43,537 nt of DNA from Acidobacteriota bacterium (GTDB lineage: Bacteria > Acidobacteriota > Terriglobia > Acidiferrales > UBA7541): positions 1-43,537 of the forward strand of contig JAGWOX010000003.1 of NCBI GenBank assembly GCA_028877145.1, read 5' to 3'. The notes beneath the pieces are model-generated. The model saw only the letters and a list, made by a program, of their open reading frames with translations, was not told the origin of the DNA and did no database searches. The position numbers were made by a program, and so were the translations under genes. Below are positions 1-8,922 of the stretch, piece by piece (positions within the stretch are counted from its first letter, which is position 1; each line of letters begins with the position of its first letter).

Positions 1-1
1 C

Positions 2-1297
2 CCTCTACAGCGCGCCATCTCGCTGGATGCGAATTTCGCCATGGCCTATGCGATGCTCGGTACGGCCTATTCCAACCTCGGCGAAAATAACCTCGCGGCC
101 GAGAACACGAAAAAGGCCTACGATCTGCGCGACCGGGTGAGTGAGCGGGAAAAATTCTACATTTCCTCGCACTACCAACAGATGGTCACCGGCGACCTCC
201 TCAAGGCGAATCAGGTCTACCAGCTATGGGCCCAGACCTATCCGCAGGATTGGATTGCGGTCGGCAACCTGGGTGTCGACGACCTGATTCTGGGCCAATA
301 CGACGCGGCGCTGGCGGCCAATCGGCGCTCCCTCGACCTGCTGCCTTCAAGCGGAAGCTCCTACACGAACCTCGCTGCTAACTACATGGCCCTCGATCGT
401 CTCGACGAAACAGCGGCGATCTTTCAGCAGGCCAAGGCTCACGGAATCGATTCGCCCCTCCTTCACCTCAGCCAATACCAGCTCGCCTTTATGCAGGGCG
501 ACACCGCGAACATGGCGCGTGAGGTAGGGTGGGGGTCAGGAAAACCGGGAATCGAAGACGTGTTCCTCGACATGCAGGCGGACACCGCCGCCTACGCCGG
601 CCGATTGGCCCAAGCAAACGATTTGACCGCTCGCGCGGTCGCCTCGGCCGACCAGGCAGGAGAAAAAGAGACAGCGGCCGTCTATCAGGCCGAAGCGGCG
701 CTACGCGAGTCTTTAGTCGGGGATGCCGCGCAGGCGCGGCAGCAAGCAGCGGCTGCGTTGAAAATATCGAATGGGCGGGATACAGAATTCGCCGCGACGG
801 TGGCCCTGGCAATCGCCGGCGATGCGGCGCAAGCCCAGAAACTCTCGGACGATCTGGCAAAGCGGTTTCCCGAAGATACTGTCGCGCAGTTCACTTACCT
901 TCCGACGATAAACGCCGCCATCGCGCTCGCCCAGAACACGCCCGCCAAGGCCCTCGCTGATCTTCAAGCCGTCTCGCCATACGAACTGGGGCAACCATCG
1001 GTAACGATTTCTTTGAACTTCTATCCCGTCTACGTGCGCGGCCTGGCGTATTTGGCAGCGCATCAAGGCGCACAGGCCGCGACGGAATTCCAGAAAATCC
1101 TCGACCATCCCGGCATCGCGTTCAATGAAGTGATCGCTCCCCTGGCGCATCTGGGCATCGCGCGCGCCCGCGCGCTCAGTGGCGACAAGCCCGGCGCCCG
1201 CAAAGCCTACCAGGATTTCCTCGCCCTCTGGCAGCGCGCCGACCCCGGCATTCCCGTCCTCCAGCAAGCCAAAGCCGAATACGCCAAACTGCAGTAG
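2..1297 (+). CDS. TPR-repeat protein, 5'-truncated by window edge (possibly C-terminal part of a larger TPR or Ser/Thr kinase protein)
   Basis: Frame stays open upstream of the ATG at 41 (PLQRAISLDANFAMAYAMLG...); repeated TPR-like helices (AYAMLGTAYSNLGENNLAA, AVGNLGVDDLILGQYDAAL). Confidence 0.75.
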   Translation, partial: PLQRAISLDANFAMAYAMLGTAYSNLGENNLAAENTKKAYDLRDRVSEREKFYISSHYQQMVTGDLLKANQVYQLWAQTYPQDWIAVGNLGVDDLILGQYDAALAANRRSLDLLPSSGSSYTNLAANYMALDRLDETAAIFQQAKAHGIDSPLLHLSQYQLAFMQGDTANMAREVGWGSGKPGIEDVFLDMQADTAAYAGRLAQANDLTARAVASADQAGEKETAAVYQAEAALRESLVGDAAQARQQAAAALKISNGRDTEFAATVALAIAGDAAQAQKLSDDLAKRFPEDTVAQFTYLPTINAAIALAQNTPAKALADLQAVSPYELGQPSVTISLNFYPVYVRGLAYLAAHQGAQAATEFQKILDHPGIAFNEVIAPLAHLGIARARALSGDKPGARKAYQDFLALWQRADPGIPVLQQAKAEYAKLQ

Positions 1298-1410
1298 AGT
1301 CAGCCTTCAGCACTCAGCTTTCAGGGCTTAACTGACAGCTCTCAGCGGAACACCCCGCCTCCTGTGTTGTCCTTTCTCCGTCAATGCCCGCTGAATGCTG
1401 GCGGTCACCG

Positions 1411-1839
1411 TTAGGCGGGTGATTTACCCGAATCCTGCAAATCGACCAGCGCTTCGGGAAATGGCTCGAAAAGCGCCTGCGCTTCGAGGTAGCGCGTTTG
1501 GAGCCGGATCCCCCACGAGCGCAACAGGCTCAACGGGCTGCTGAGCGGCGTGCGGTGATGGCGGAACTCCTCGAGCACGTGCAAAAAATGCCGCTTCTCG
1601 CGCGCCGTCAGCTCCTTCGAAAAATAGCCGAAAGCGTGCATCAGCGCGTTGCGGCTCGCGCCGTATTTCGGTGGTTGGGCGAAGGCTTTCCGGAAATGCG
1701 TCTGATACTCCTCGAAGACCTCGGCCGCCGGTTTCCGTTCCGGATTCGCCACGATGCGCCCCAGCGCGCGCATCTCTTTCTCGCTGTACGCCATCAGTAG
1801 CAGCTTGTGCGCTGCCTGAAAGCTCACCAGATCGGCCAT
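1411..1839 (-). CDS. DUF1722 (YbgA-like) domain protein
   Basis: 142 aa; LVSFQAAHKLLLMAYS...LGRIVAN...HAFGYFSKELTAREKRHFLHVLEEFR typical of DUF1722; GAAGAGG RBS abuts the upstream stop. Confidence 0.85.
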   Translation of the reverse strand: MADLVSFQAAHKLLLMAYSEKEMRALGRIVANPERKPAAEVFEEYQTHFRKAFAQPPKYGASRNALMHAFGYFSKELTAREKRHFLHVLEEFRHHRTPLSSPLSLLRSWGIRLQTRYLEAQALFEPFPEALVDLQDSGKSPA

Positions 1840-1846
1840 CCTCTTC

Positions 1847-2393
1847 CTAGCACGTACCTGCCGCCAGCGCGCCAGCGCGAAAAGCTTCGTGAGAAAATGC
1901 CCGCCGGTTCTTCAACCGCCCTTCGTCCTCGATCGCCAGATCGGGAAATCGCTCGAGCACCGCGCCGCCGAAAAATCCCGCCGCCTTGCCGATCGCCGCC
2001 GCCTTTTCCGTAGCCGGATATATGCGCACGTCCCCGATCCCGCATGACGGCGACTGCGTCTTCAGCAGAAACCCATCCACCTCGCCCACGCCGTCGAGAA
2101 ACTCCCGGCAAAAACGGTTCATCCTATCGGTAATGTCAGCCCCGCTATTCGGTTGAACCAAGCCCAGCGCCTTGCCGTCGGTAACGATTCGGACGGGATC
2201 GCGAGGAACACCCAGCCCGATTTCCAACTCGGGGCACACAGTCACGTACTCGACGTGGGGCTCGATGCGCCCAACGAAATCTTCGCGAATGATTTCACCG
2301 TTGTAGCGGCAGGCCTCAAAACCAAGGCAGCGGCTGATCACCACGCGCGGTTTCGGCCAGGAATTCACGGCGGGCTCGCTTGCCTTCACTATA
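1847..2393 (-). CDS. DUF523 / TudS-like [4Fe-4S] protein
   Basis: SRCLGFEACRYNG and SPSCG cysteine motifs. Listed ORF runs to 2467, but its N-terminus lies in a palindromic repeat; start (GTG near 2393) is approximate. Confidence 0.8.
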
Positions 2394-2436
2394 ACGCGCA
2401 CGTAGCTTGCATTCCCCTCAACGGAACAGCGGGGAC

Positions 2437-2523
2437 GCCTGTGTAGCGGTGGGCTGCAGCCCGCCATCTTTTCTCCTTCACCCTGGAAAGCGTGCCGCCC
2501 GTAAAGGGCGGCGCTACACAGGC
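2437..2523. repeat. Composite palindromic intergenic element
   Basis: Perfect 12-bp outer inverted repeat GCCTGTGTAGCG (2437-2448) / CGCTACACAGGC (2512-2523) enclosing GGGCTGCAGCCC (2451-2462) and GCCGCCC-gtaaa-GGGCGGC (2494-2512). Confidence 0.85.
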
Positions 2524-2635
2524 CTTTGGGTCCACGGAACTTGCCAAAGGCTCACGAAGGTGAAATCTCCCGGCGAAAAGTTCAAGGGAGCCCTTTTCCT
2601 ATTCGGCCCCGTGGCAAACCGCCGCCCACCGTGCG

Positions 2636-4072
2636 ATGATTCGGGCAAGAGGACATGTTCTCAGGATGGCCGGAGACTCCAAATTCATCGAATCATTTCG
2701 CTCCGACCCCCGCATCACCGTGCGGCGCGACGGCTCACCCGACCCCGACGGCGCCTGCGTTCTTTACTGGATGCAGCGCGCCCAGCGCGCCATCGACAAT
2801 CCCGCGCTCGACGCCGCCATCCGCCTCGGCAACGAACTGGGCAAGCCCGTAGTCGCTTTCCTCGGTCTCATGCCCTCGTTTCCGCGGGCGAATCTGCGTC
2901 ACTTCCATTTCCTGGTTGAGGGCCTGCCCGATCTCGCCGTCGGCCTGCGCCAGCGCCATGTAGGATTCCTGTTGCGCAGTTGGCCTCATCATCCTCTGCT
3001 GAAAGTTTGCGAGGAACTCCGCCCTTCAGCCGTCATCGGCGACGAAAATCCGTTGCGCGAGCCGGAGCGCTGGCGCCAAAAAATCGCCGCGGAAATCCGC
3101 GTGCCCTTCTGGACCGTCGACGCCGACGTCATCGTTCCCTCTCGCCTGCTCCTCAAGCAGCAGTACGCCGCGCGCACGATTCGCCCCCGCATCCACGCCA
3201 GGCTCGCGAAATTCCTAGCCCCGTCGGACAATCCGGTCGCGAAGAAACATTGGAAACGCCCGCCGAATCTCGCTTCGCTTTGCCACACGGATGATCTGAT
3301 GGCCCGCTGGAAAATCGACCGCAGCGTCCAACCGGTTTCTAGTTTCCGTGGCGGCACAAACGAGGCCCTGCGCCTGCTAGACGAATTCGTCCAAACGAAA
3401 TTGCGCGGCTACGCCGAGCAGCGCAATCATCCCGAACTCGACGGTACCAGCCGCCTCTCGCCCTATCTCCATTTCGGCCAGATCGGCCCTCAGACAATCG
3501 CCCTCGCCGTCCGCAAAGCGAAAGCTCCAGCGTCGCAAGAAGAAGCCTTCCTCGAGGAATTGATCGTGCGCCGCGAGCTGGCCATCAATTTCGTTCGCTT
3601 CAATCCCGATTACGATTCGATCGAAGGCGCTCCCGGCTGGGCCTTGCGAACGCTAGCCGACCACGCAAACGATCTCCGCGAAGTCCTCTACTCGGAAAAG
3701 CAGCTCGAAAACTCCGAAACGCACGACCCGCTCTGGAACGCCGCGCAGAAACAGATGGTCCTCACCGGCTGGATGCACAACTACATGCGCATGTACTGGG
3801 CCAAGAAAATCCTCGAATGGACTCGCTCCCCCGCCGCCGCTTTCGACATCGCCCTGCGCCTCAACGACAAATACGAACTCGACGGCCGCGATCCAAACGG
3901 CTACGAAGGCGTGGCATGGGCCATCGCCGGCAAAAGCGACCGGCCGTGGTTCGAGCGCCCGGTTTTCGGCACCATCCGCTACATGTCCTACGCCAGCACA
4001 TCGAGAAAATTCGACAGCGAGTCCTATATCCGCCAAATCGAGGAAATCGAGAAGAAGGGAAGCCTACGTTGA
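2636..4072 (+). CDS. Deoxyribodipyrimidine photolyase, class II
   Basis: 478 aa; DGACVLYWMQRAQRAIDNPAL, LSPYLHFGQIGPQ, EELIVRRELAINFVRFN, KQMVLTGWMHNYMRMYWAKKILEW, DPNGYEGVAWAIAGKSDRPW. Start may be 2666. Confidence 0.93.
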   Translation: MIRARGHVLRMAGDSKFIESFRSDPRITVRRDGSPDPDGACVLYWMQRAQRAIDNPALDAAIRLGNELGKPVVAFLGLMPSFPRANLRHFHFLVEGLPDLAVGLRQRHVGFLLRSWPHHPLLKVCEELRPSAVIGDENPLREPERWRQKIAAEIRVPFWTVDADVIVPSRLLLKQQYAARTIRPRIHARLAKFLAPSDNPVAKKHWKRPPNLASLCHTDDLMARWKIDRSVQPVSSFRGGTNEALRLLDEFVQTKLRGYAEQRNHPELDGTSRLSPYLHFGQIGPQTIALAVRKAKAPASQEEAFLEELIVRRELAINFVRFNPDYDSIEGAPGWALRTLADHANDLREVLYSEKQLENSETHDPLWNAAQKQMVLTGWMHNYMRMYWAKKILEWTRSPAAAFDIALRLNDKYELDGRDPNGYEGVAWAIAGKSDRPWFERPVFGTIRYMSYASTSRKFDSESYIRQIEEIEKKGSLR

Positions 4073-4418
4073 ACAACGAGTCGCACGCGGCAAAACCGCG
4101 GTTACGTGCTGATTGACTCTTCAAAGTTGGGCGACAATGCCGGCCTCGTAAGTAGACGACTTCGCCGGTCGCTAATGGATGCCGCTAGTGGGCGTCAGCG
4201 CGAGGACCGCCCGCCGCCTTGCTCACTGCCGTGGCACACCTCTGCCTCTTCGCGGGCCGTAAGTCTCGCCCCTGCGCCATGAGTTCCGGTGTATCCTGCC
4301 GTGGCGAAAGCAAGCGCTTATGCCCCAGCGGAACAGGTTCGAGATCGCGTTCCGCCGTTTTCTGATCTCCCGGGTGGAATACAAAAATGCTAGCATCCGA
4401 AGGAAGAGTGCCTTATGC

Positions 4419-5360
4419 CTAGAACGTAATCGCGCCGGAAACCTGCAGTGTGTATCCTTGATATGTCGACCTGCACGCAAATTCACGAAAATACTTAAAG
4501 CCCAGGCTCGCCTTCCGCCCCGGGAACATTGCGTTGGCTGCGAACCCGAGAGCATTGACTTTGTAGTGTGCCGCTGCCTCTTCCGGCGTAACCGTGGGGC
4601 CCTGCTTGTTCGTGGTTTGCCACTGGCCGTACCCCGCCAACCCAAGTTGGAAGCGCATGTTTGCTCGCAGCTGGAAAGCTCTTGTTAGTGAATAATCGAG
4701 ATCGAACGTCTGGCCGGGGTGGATCATCGTATCCTGCTGCGTGCCATGAAATTCGTACATCTCGAAGGCGGATAGCGCCGTTGCCTTATTCTCACCGAGA
4801 TACATTGTTTGTCCGCTCGAAAGCGCTGAGGTCCAATACCCGGAACCCACGTTATCTTTGGCACCAGCCTCAAACCTTCCCGTTGGCGCTAAGAATCCGT
4901 AAATCGCACGAATATCCGCCCGCTTCGTTTTCCACCCGAGAATCAGCGGCTGATAAAAGGAATCCGCAAATCCGCCACCGGCACTGAGGGGACCCACGAC
5001 GTCTGAAGTCAGCGAGTTGTTCGCGATCGGCAGAGTGGCCGAAGCTGAGAGTATCGCACCGCCCAATCCCCCTATCTTCTTTTTGCTGACCCAAACGAAA
5101 CTGTTCAGGTCCATCATGATTGAGTTTTGGCCGGTCGCAACGACGTTTCCTTCGGAATCCCTTCTTTCATCGCGCGAGAAAAAAACGAAGAGGTTTGAAT
5201 ATGTAATTCCGGGTTCGGGCGTCACTCCAGAATTCGTCGCATTCATGCCGACGGGATAGACACCTCTGACTTGCGCGTGAAGAGGTGTTGAAGCAAAAAG
5301 CGTGGGAATCACAACCACGCCAGCCAGAGAAAACAGACGAAGCGCAAGTTGTGCTGTCAT
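4419..5360 (-). CDS. Outer-membrane beta-barrel protein (MetA-pathway phenol-degradation / transporter-like family)
   Basis: Signal peptide MTAQLALRLFSLAGVVVIPTLFASTPLHAQ; alternating barrel-like strands; C-terminal aromatic residue. Confidence 0.6.
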   Translation of the reverse strand: MTAQLALRLFSLAGVVVIPTLFASTPLHAQVRGVYPVGMNATNSGVTPEPGITYSNLFVFFSRDERRDSEGNVVATGQNSIMMDLNSFVWVSKKKIGGLGGAILSASATLPIANNSLTSDVVGPLSAGGGFADSFYQPLILGWKTKRADIRAIYGFLAPTGRFEAGAKDNVGSGYWTSALSSGQTMYLGENKATALSAFEMYEFHGTQQDTMIHPGQTFDLDYSLTRAFQLRANMRFQLGLAGYGQWQTTNKQGPTVTPEEAAAHYKVNALGFAANAMFPGRKASLGFKYFREFACRSTYQGYTLQVSGAITF

Positions 5361-5521
5361 CAGGATTCACACAATGGAGTCAGCCGTCCGCCGACGGCAG
5401 CCACCCACCCTAACCAGAACCCGCGGCCTTCGAGAGAGCGCGGTAGCGATGTTGCGTTGTGCCGTAGCCAGCGTGACCACAAAGACAGGCATTGTTACAG
5501 GGATTGCGCTCCCAATTCGGA

Positions 5522-6583
5522 TCAGGCGCTGGCCTGCGTTCTCTTCGCGCGCATTCCGCTTTCGAGTGGCATGGAGGCAAGATTCTTCCAAAAGGTCTCC
5601 AAAGATTCGACGCCACCGAACAATGTGGTGAAGATGGTGGAATCCGCGAGGAGGATGTGTCCAGCGCGTTGCCCATCGGGGGGCATCCAGATACACGAAT
5701 TGAACTCCGTATTGCCCGCGGCGGTGAAGGGATGCGGGCGGTCGAGATCAATCGGCTGACGGGTGAGCACGTGGACGAATTTTGGATCATCGGTGCTCAG
5801 CGCGTAATGCGGCAGATGTGGATGAAAGTTGAAGGTGGTGACGCCGTTAAGCAAGCCGAGCTTATCCAGGTCTTTGTTGATCGTAAGCGGAGCGATTTGT
5901 TTTGTGCCTTTGACGATCGCCGGGCGAAGCCCGTATTGATTCATTATGGGTACCCGAAGCGCCTTCATCATCGAACGTGTGTATTGCCCGAAACGCTGCT
6001 GGCGCGGGACGAGCGCGTCCCCGTGATGCGCATATTCCATTTGCCGCTGGTTCATATCTTCCGTAAACCCCACATCGTGATGAGGGCCAAGCAACAGACA
6101 GGTTCCGTCTCGCTTCAGCCACTCGCGGACTGCCTCAATTTCTCCGGAGGACGCCTGCTGCTCTGAAACCAGATGGTCGAGACCGAAGACCATTAGCGTG
6201 TCTGTGTCCGCCAGGACCCGCTCGTCAATCGGAAGCTTGTAGCCCGCCTGGTCGATTCGCTGGAATACTGCGACCGGATGCTCGGTGACTTCACCGATGA
6301 GTTTCTGGAAGCTGAGGGTCGAGCGATGGAAAAGCTCCAAAGTCCCCGCAATTCCTTGCAGAAAATGCATCTCGTCCCATTCCGTTCCCTCATAGTCGGG
6401 CCAGGCAACTCTACGGACTTCCGTCATGGTCGAGAAGCGGTTGTCCAATTCCGTGACATCCCGGTTCGCTTCCCAGGGGTAACTCCAGGTCCAGTAGATG
6501 GAAACTCTGCGTTTGCCAGGAGTGTACTTGCGGGGCGCATGATTCTGGTTGTAAGTGCGTGGCGGTTGAAGTGCGGTGCTCAT
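5522..6583 (-). CDS. Uncharacterised protein; possible GATase/ThuA-like Rossmann segment
   Basis: Start at MSTALQPP (6583) preceded by AGGCAGGCAG; segment TLMVFGLDHLVSEQQ...EAVREWLKRDGTCLLLGPHHDVGF. Family not identified. Confidence 0.6.
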   Translation of the reverse strand: MSTALQPPRTYNQNHAPRKYTPGKRRVSIYWTWSYPWEANRDVTELDNRFSTMTEVRRVAWPDYEGTEWDEMHFLQGIAGTLELFHRSTLSFQKLIGEVTEHPVAVFQRIDQAGYKLPIDERVLADTDTLMVFGLDHLVSEQQASSGEIEAVREWLKRDGTCLLLGPHHDVGFTEDMNQRQMEYAHHGDALVPRQQRFGQYTRSMMKALRVPIMNQYGLRPAIVKGTKQIAPLTINKDLDKLGLLNGVTTFNFHPHLPHYALSTDDPKFVHVLTRQPIDLDRPHPFTAAGNTEFNSCIWMPPDGQRAGHILLADSTIFTTLFGGVESLETFWKNLASMPLESGMRAKRTQASA

Positions 6584-6623
6584 GACTGCCTGCCTTTCCA
6601 GCTTTCCTAGGAAAACCTTTCGC

Positions 6624-8027
6624 TCAATGACTGTCACCCAAGGATGCCAGGTGGCGGAGAGCCCTGATGCCGGGCAGGAGGAAGTAAGCGCCGCCTCGGA
6701 TCGTGGTGAAAGCCGGCAGGCCTCCGATCTTCATCCGAATGGGCCGTTTGGGGATGGTCATGTCTAGCGTGCCGTCCTGGTTTCCGAAGATGGGATCCCG
6801 TTCATTGCCCAGCTCGTGGAAATTTCGGTCATTTGCCCACACATTCATCGTAAATTCGAATTGGCGGACGAGGCTGGCGCAGCCGATGAAGGCGGCGATT
6901 CCCCGTTCGATGCCGTCGTCCGGGGCATCATCCGGGAGGGGCGGACCGTAAGTCCCTCCGCGCCGGATCATCTTCCGGCGGTTCACATTCACGGCGGTAT
7001 CTCGCGGGTTCATGCGACGAATGTGCGAACCGAGAGGGCACGCATAGCCGTAAGGATCCATGTCCGCGTAGGCGAAATCATTGTTGCGTTGAGAATCGGC
7101 GCCGAGGTTTGGGTCATCTTCATCCGGAGCCAGGGCGAGCGGGGCGCCGCTCCGCCAACGCCCCATCAGCTTGGCGGCTATCCATTCCTGCTGCTCAGGG
7201 GTTTCACCATGCGCCTGTAGAAAGTCGCGAAATCTGCTCACATGCTCTTGCATCCTCAGATAGGCAACATAGCTCGCGTTACGCGAGAGAATCTCCGGCT
7301 GCGGCAATCCTCCGGCAGGACCTTCTTCATCGGGATAGCCGAGAAAGAATTCTCCTGCTTTGATCGGCGGGCCAGAGCCGGGCGTAGGCTCTGCTCCCGT
7401 TCCTTCAATGACCGGCTGCGAGAGCCGATCGCGGTAGCCGAAGTGTTCGTGGGCGTAATCAAAAGGAGGGAGTGCCTCCAGATCCAGATGGGAAAGAAGT
7501 TCCACTCCCTCGCACTTCGCGACATGTCGTTCATGCTCTTCCCGACACCGCTCGCGTTCGGTCACATCGCGAGCGAAGAGTATGGCAATGGCGTGCAAGT
7601 CTGGACTGGCCAGGCCTCCGACCCAGTGGTCCGGGTGGTTTACGCCCGTAGTGCCGGTGATCTCTGCTCGGCCAGCCATCCCCTGACGGAACTCTTCGGG
7701 AAAGGTGGCTAAGGATTCCTCTGCTACGCCAAGTGCCCGCAATCCGTTCCACGTGAAGCCAATGGTTATCCATCTGGAGTCCCCGGCGCCTGACCCGACC
7801 GCTTTCGCGGTGCCCACCTTGTCGATCAGACCGTTCAGCCAGAAGCGCCCGCCTGTCGCGGATCGAAACGTCAAAAATTCATACCGCGCCGCCCGCGCCG
7901 GTGGCCGCGACATCAGGAAATGCTGAATGTCTTCGAGGTCAAGCACGGGAGGTTGTACAGTTTGCTTCTCCCGATCACGTGCAATGGCCCTCGATGGTTG
8001 CGAGCCGCTCACGGCCTTTCCCCTCAC
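6624..8027 (-). CDS. DyP-type peroxidase family protein
   Basis: GYRDRLSQPVIEG (variant of GFxDGxxQP), ACPLGSHIRRMNPR haem-His motif, FGNQDGT near the C-terminus; no signal peptide. Confidence 0.85.
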   Translation of the reverse strand: MRGKAVSGSQPSRAIARDREKQTVQPPVLDLEDIQHFLMSRPPARAARYEFLTFRSATGGRFWLNGLIDKVGTAKAVGSGAGDSRWITIGFTWNGLRALGVAEESLATFPEEFRQGMAGRAEITGTTGVNHPDHWVGGLASPDLHAIAILFARDVTERERCREEHERHVAKCEGVELLSHLDLEALPPFDYAHEHFGYRDRLSQPVIEGTGAEPTPGSGPPIKAGEFFLGYPDEEGPAGGLPQPEILSRNASYVAYLRMQEHVSRFRDFLQAHGETPEQQEWIAAKLMGRWRSGAPLALAPDEDDPNLGADSQRNNDFAYADMDPYGYACPLGSHIRRMNPRDTAVNVNRRKMIRRGGTYGPPLPDDAPDDGIERGIAAFIGCASLVRQFEFTMNVWANDRNFHELGNERDPIFGNQDGTLDMTIPKRPIRMKIGGLPAFTTIRGGAYFLLPGIRALRHLASLGDSH

Positions 8028-8044
8028 AAAGAGTTGCAGGTGGA

Positions 8045-8629
8045 CTACTGCATCAGGTCGAGCATGTCAGCAAATGCAGCCTTGAGCTTTAAGGCCTCTT
8101 TGACCTCATCAGCCGAAACGTAAGGGTATTCTCCGTATTCCAGGAAGCTTGGACATTGATGGTCGCGGAAGAACCTGATGACTGCCGGAAGATTTGTTTT
8201 CCAGTCTTCCGGCCAACCTTCAAGGTTTGTAAAGACCGTAGTAATTCCGGTCTTTATGAAGAGCGCAACAGCATCCTCGAGGTATTTGTCAAAATCAGTA
8301 TCGAAGATTCCCTGATACATAAAGTGCAACCCTGATCCCACGTCAAACAAGATCCATCGGAGATAGTGCAACTTCAACGGCGCGAGCACGAACGGATCGT
8401 TTTTCACCGCCTCTTCGATTGTCTTCCCGTAGTCGCGGATCACTTGCTCCTTCCCGGGTTTCACCTTCGCGACTACCGAAAAGCCATGGCACGCGGGAGT
8501 TTTCGGGAAAACAGGGCCGTAGCGTCCTTTTTCAAGGGTGAAGTAGCCCTCCTTCGGAATCGACATCGCCGCAGGTCTAGTCCAATCGTTCTCCTTCTCC
8601 TTAAGTCTCGCGGGCGTTGGAGTGGCCAT
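8045..8629 (-). CDS. Uncharacterised protein with possible ferredoxin-like (dimeric alpha/beta barrel) fold
   Basis: Start chosen at MATPTPARLKEKEN (8629) with GAGGGAGG RBS; 18 bp upstream of the DyP gene on the same strand. Confidence 0.65.
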   Translation of the reverse strand: MATPTPARLKEKENDWTRPAAMSIPKEGYFTLEKGRYGPVFPKTPACHGFSVVAKVKPGKEQVIRDYGKTIEEAVKNDPFVLAPLKLHYLRWILFDVGSGLHFMYQGIFDTDFDKYLEDAVALFIKTGITTVFTNLEGWPEDWKTNLPAVIRFFRDHQCPSFLEYGEYPYVSADEVKEALKLKAAFADMLDLMQ

Positions 8630-8639
8630 GTCTGCCTCC

Positions 8640-8659
8640 CTCGTGAAATGTTTCACGAG
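8640..8659. promoter_or_regulatory. Operator-like perfect palindrome upstream of the DyP operon
   Basis: CTCGTGAAA-tg-TTTCACGAG, 9-bp arms, 10 bp upstream of the start codon of the first gene; GTGA-N6-TCAC layout. Confidence 0.55.
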
Positions 8660-8889
8660 CGAATTCTGGATCCTCATCCCTGGGCCGTGGTGAATATCGA
8701 TCGAGCGTATGGCATGGGTCGCAAAACTGATACTGTCATTTCTTACAGGTCTCTCGCTCTCGGGCGAATTCGCAAATCGATGTTCTAATGCGCGCCCTCG
8801 GCCATTTTTCGGAGCGTTTGTCCGACCGGGAGAAGCACCAACTTTTTCGGTAACTTGATTCGGAAGATCTGGCGGCGAAGGGGAAAAGC

Positions 8890-8911
8890 GCGCGGGCAGG
8901 AGTGCCCGCGC
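8890..8911. repeat. Intergenic hairpin (repeat-family member or terminator after ilvN)
   Basis: GCGCGGGCA-ggag-TGCCCGCGC, perfect 9-bp arms, just past the ilvN stop. Confidence 0.6.
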
Positions 8912-8922
8912 CACGGGGTCAA

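Noticed and set aside
4223-4645. 140-aa minus-strand ORF next to the outer-membrane gene
   Set aside because: Overlaps the 3' end of the better-supported 4419-5360 gene in another frame; no domain recognised.
8649-8664. parS-like site (TGTTTCACG...)
   Set aside because: Only the first half of the parS consensus TGTTTCACGTGAAACA matches; the perfect palindrome is centred elsewhere.
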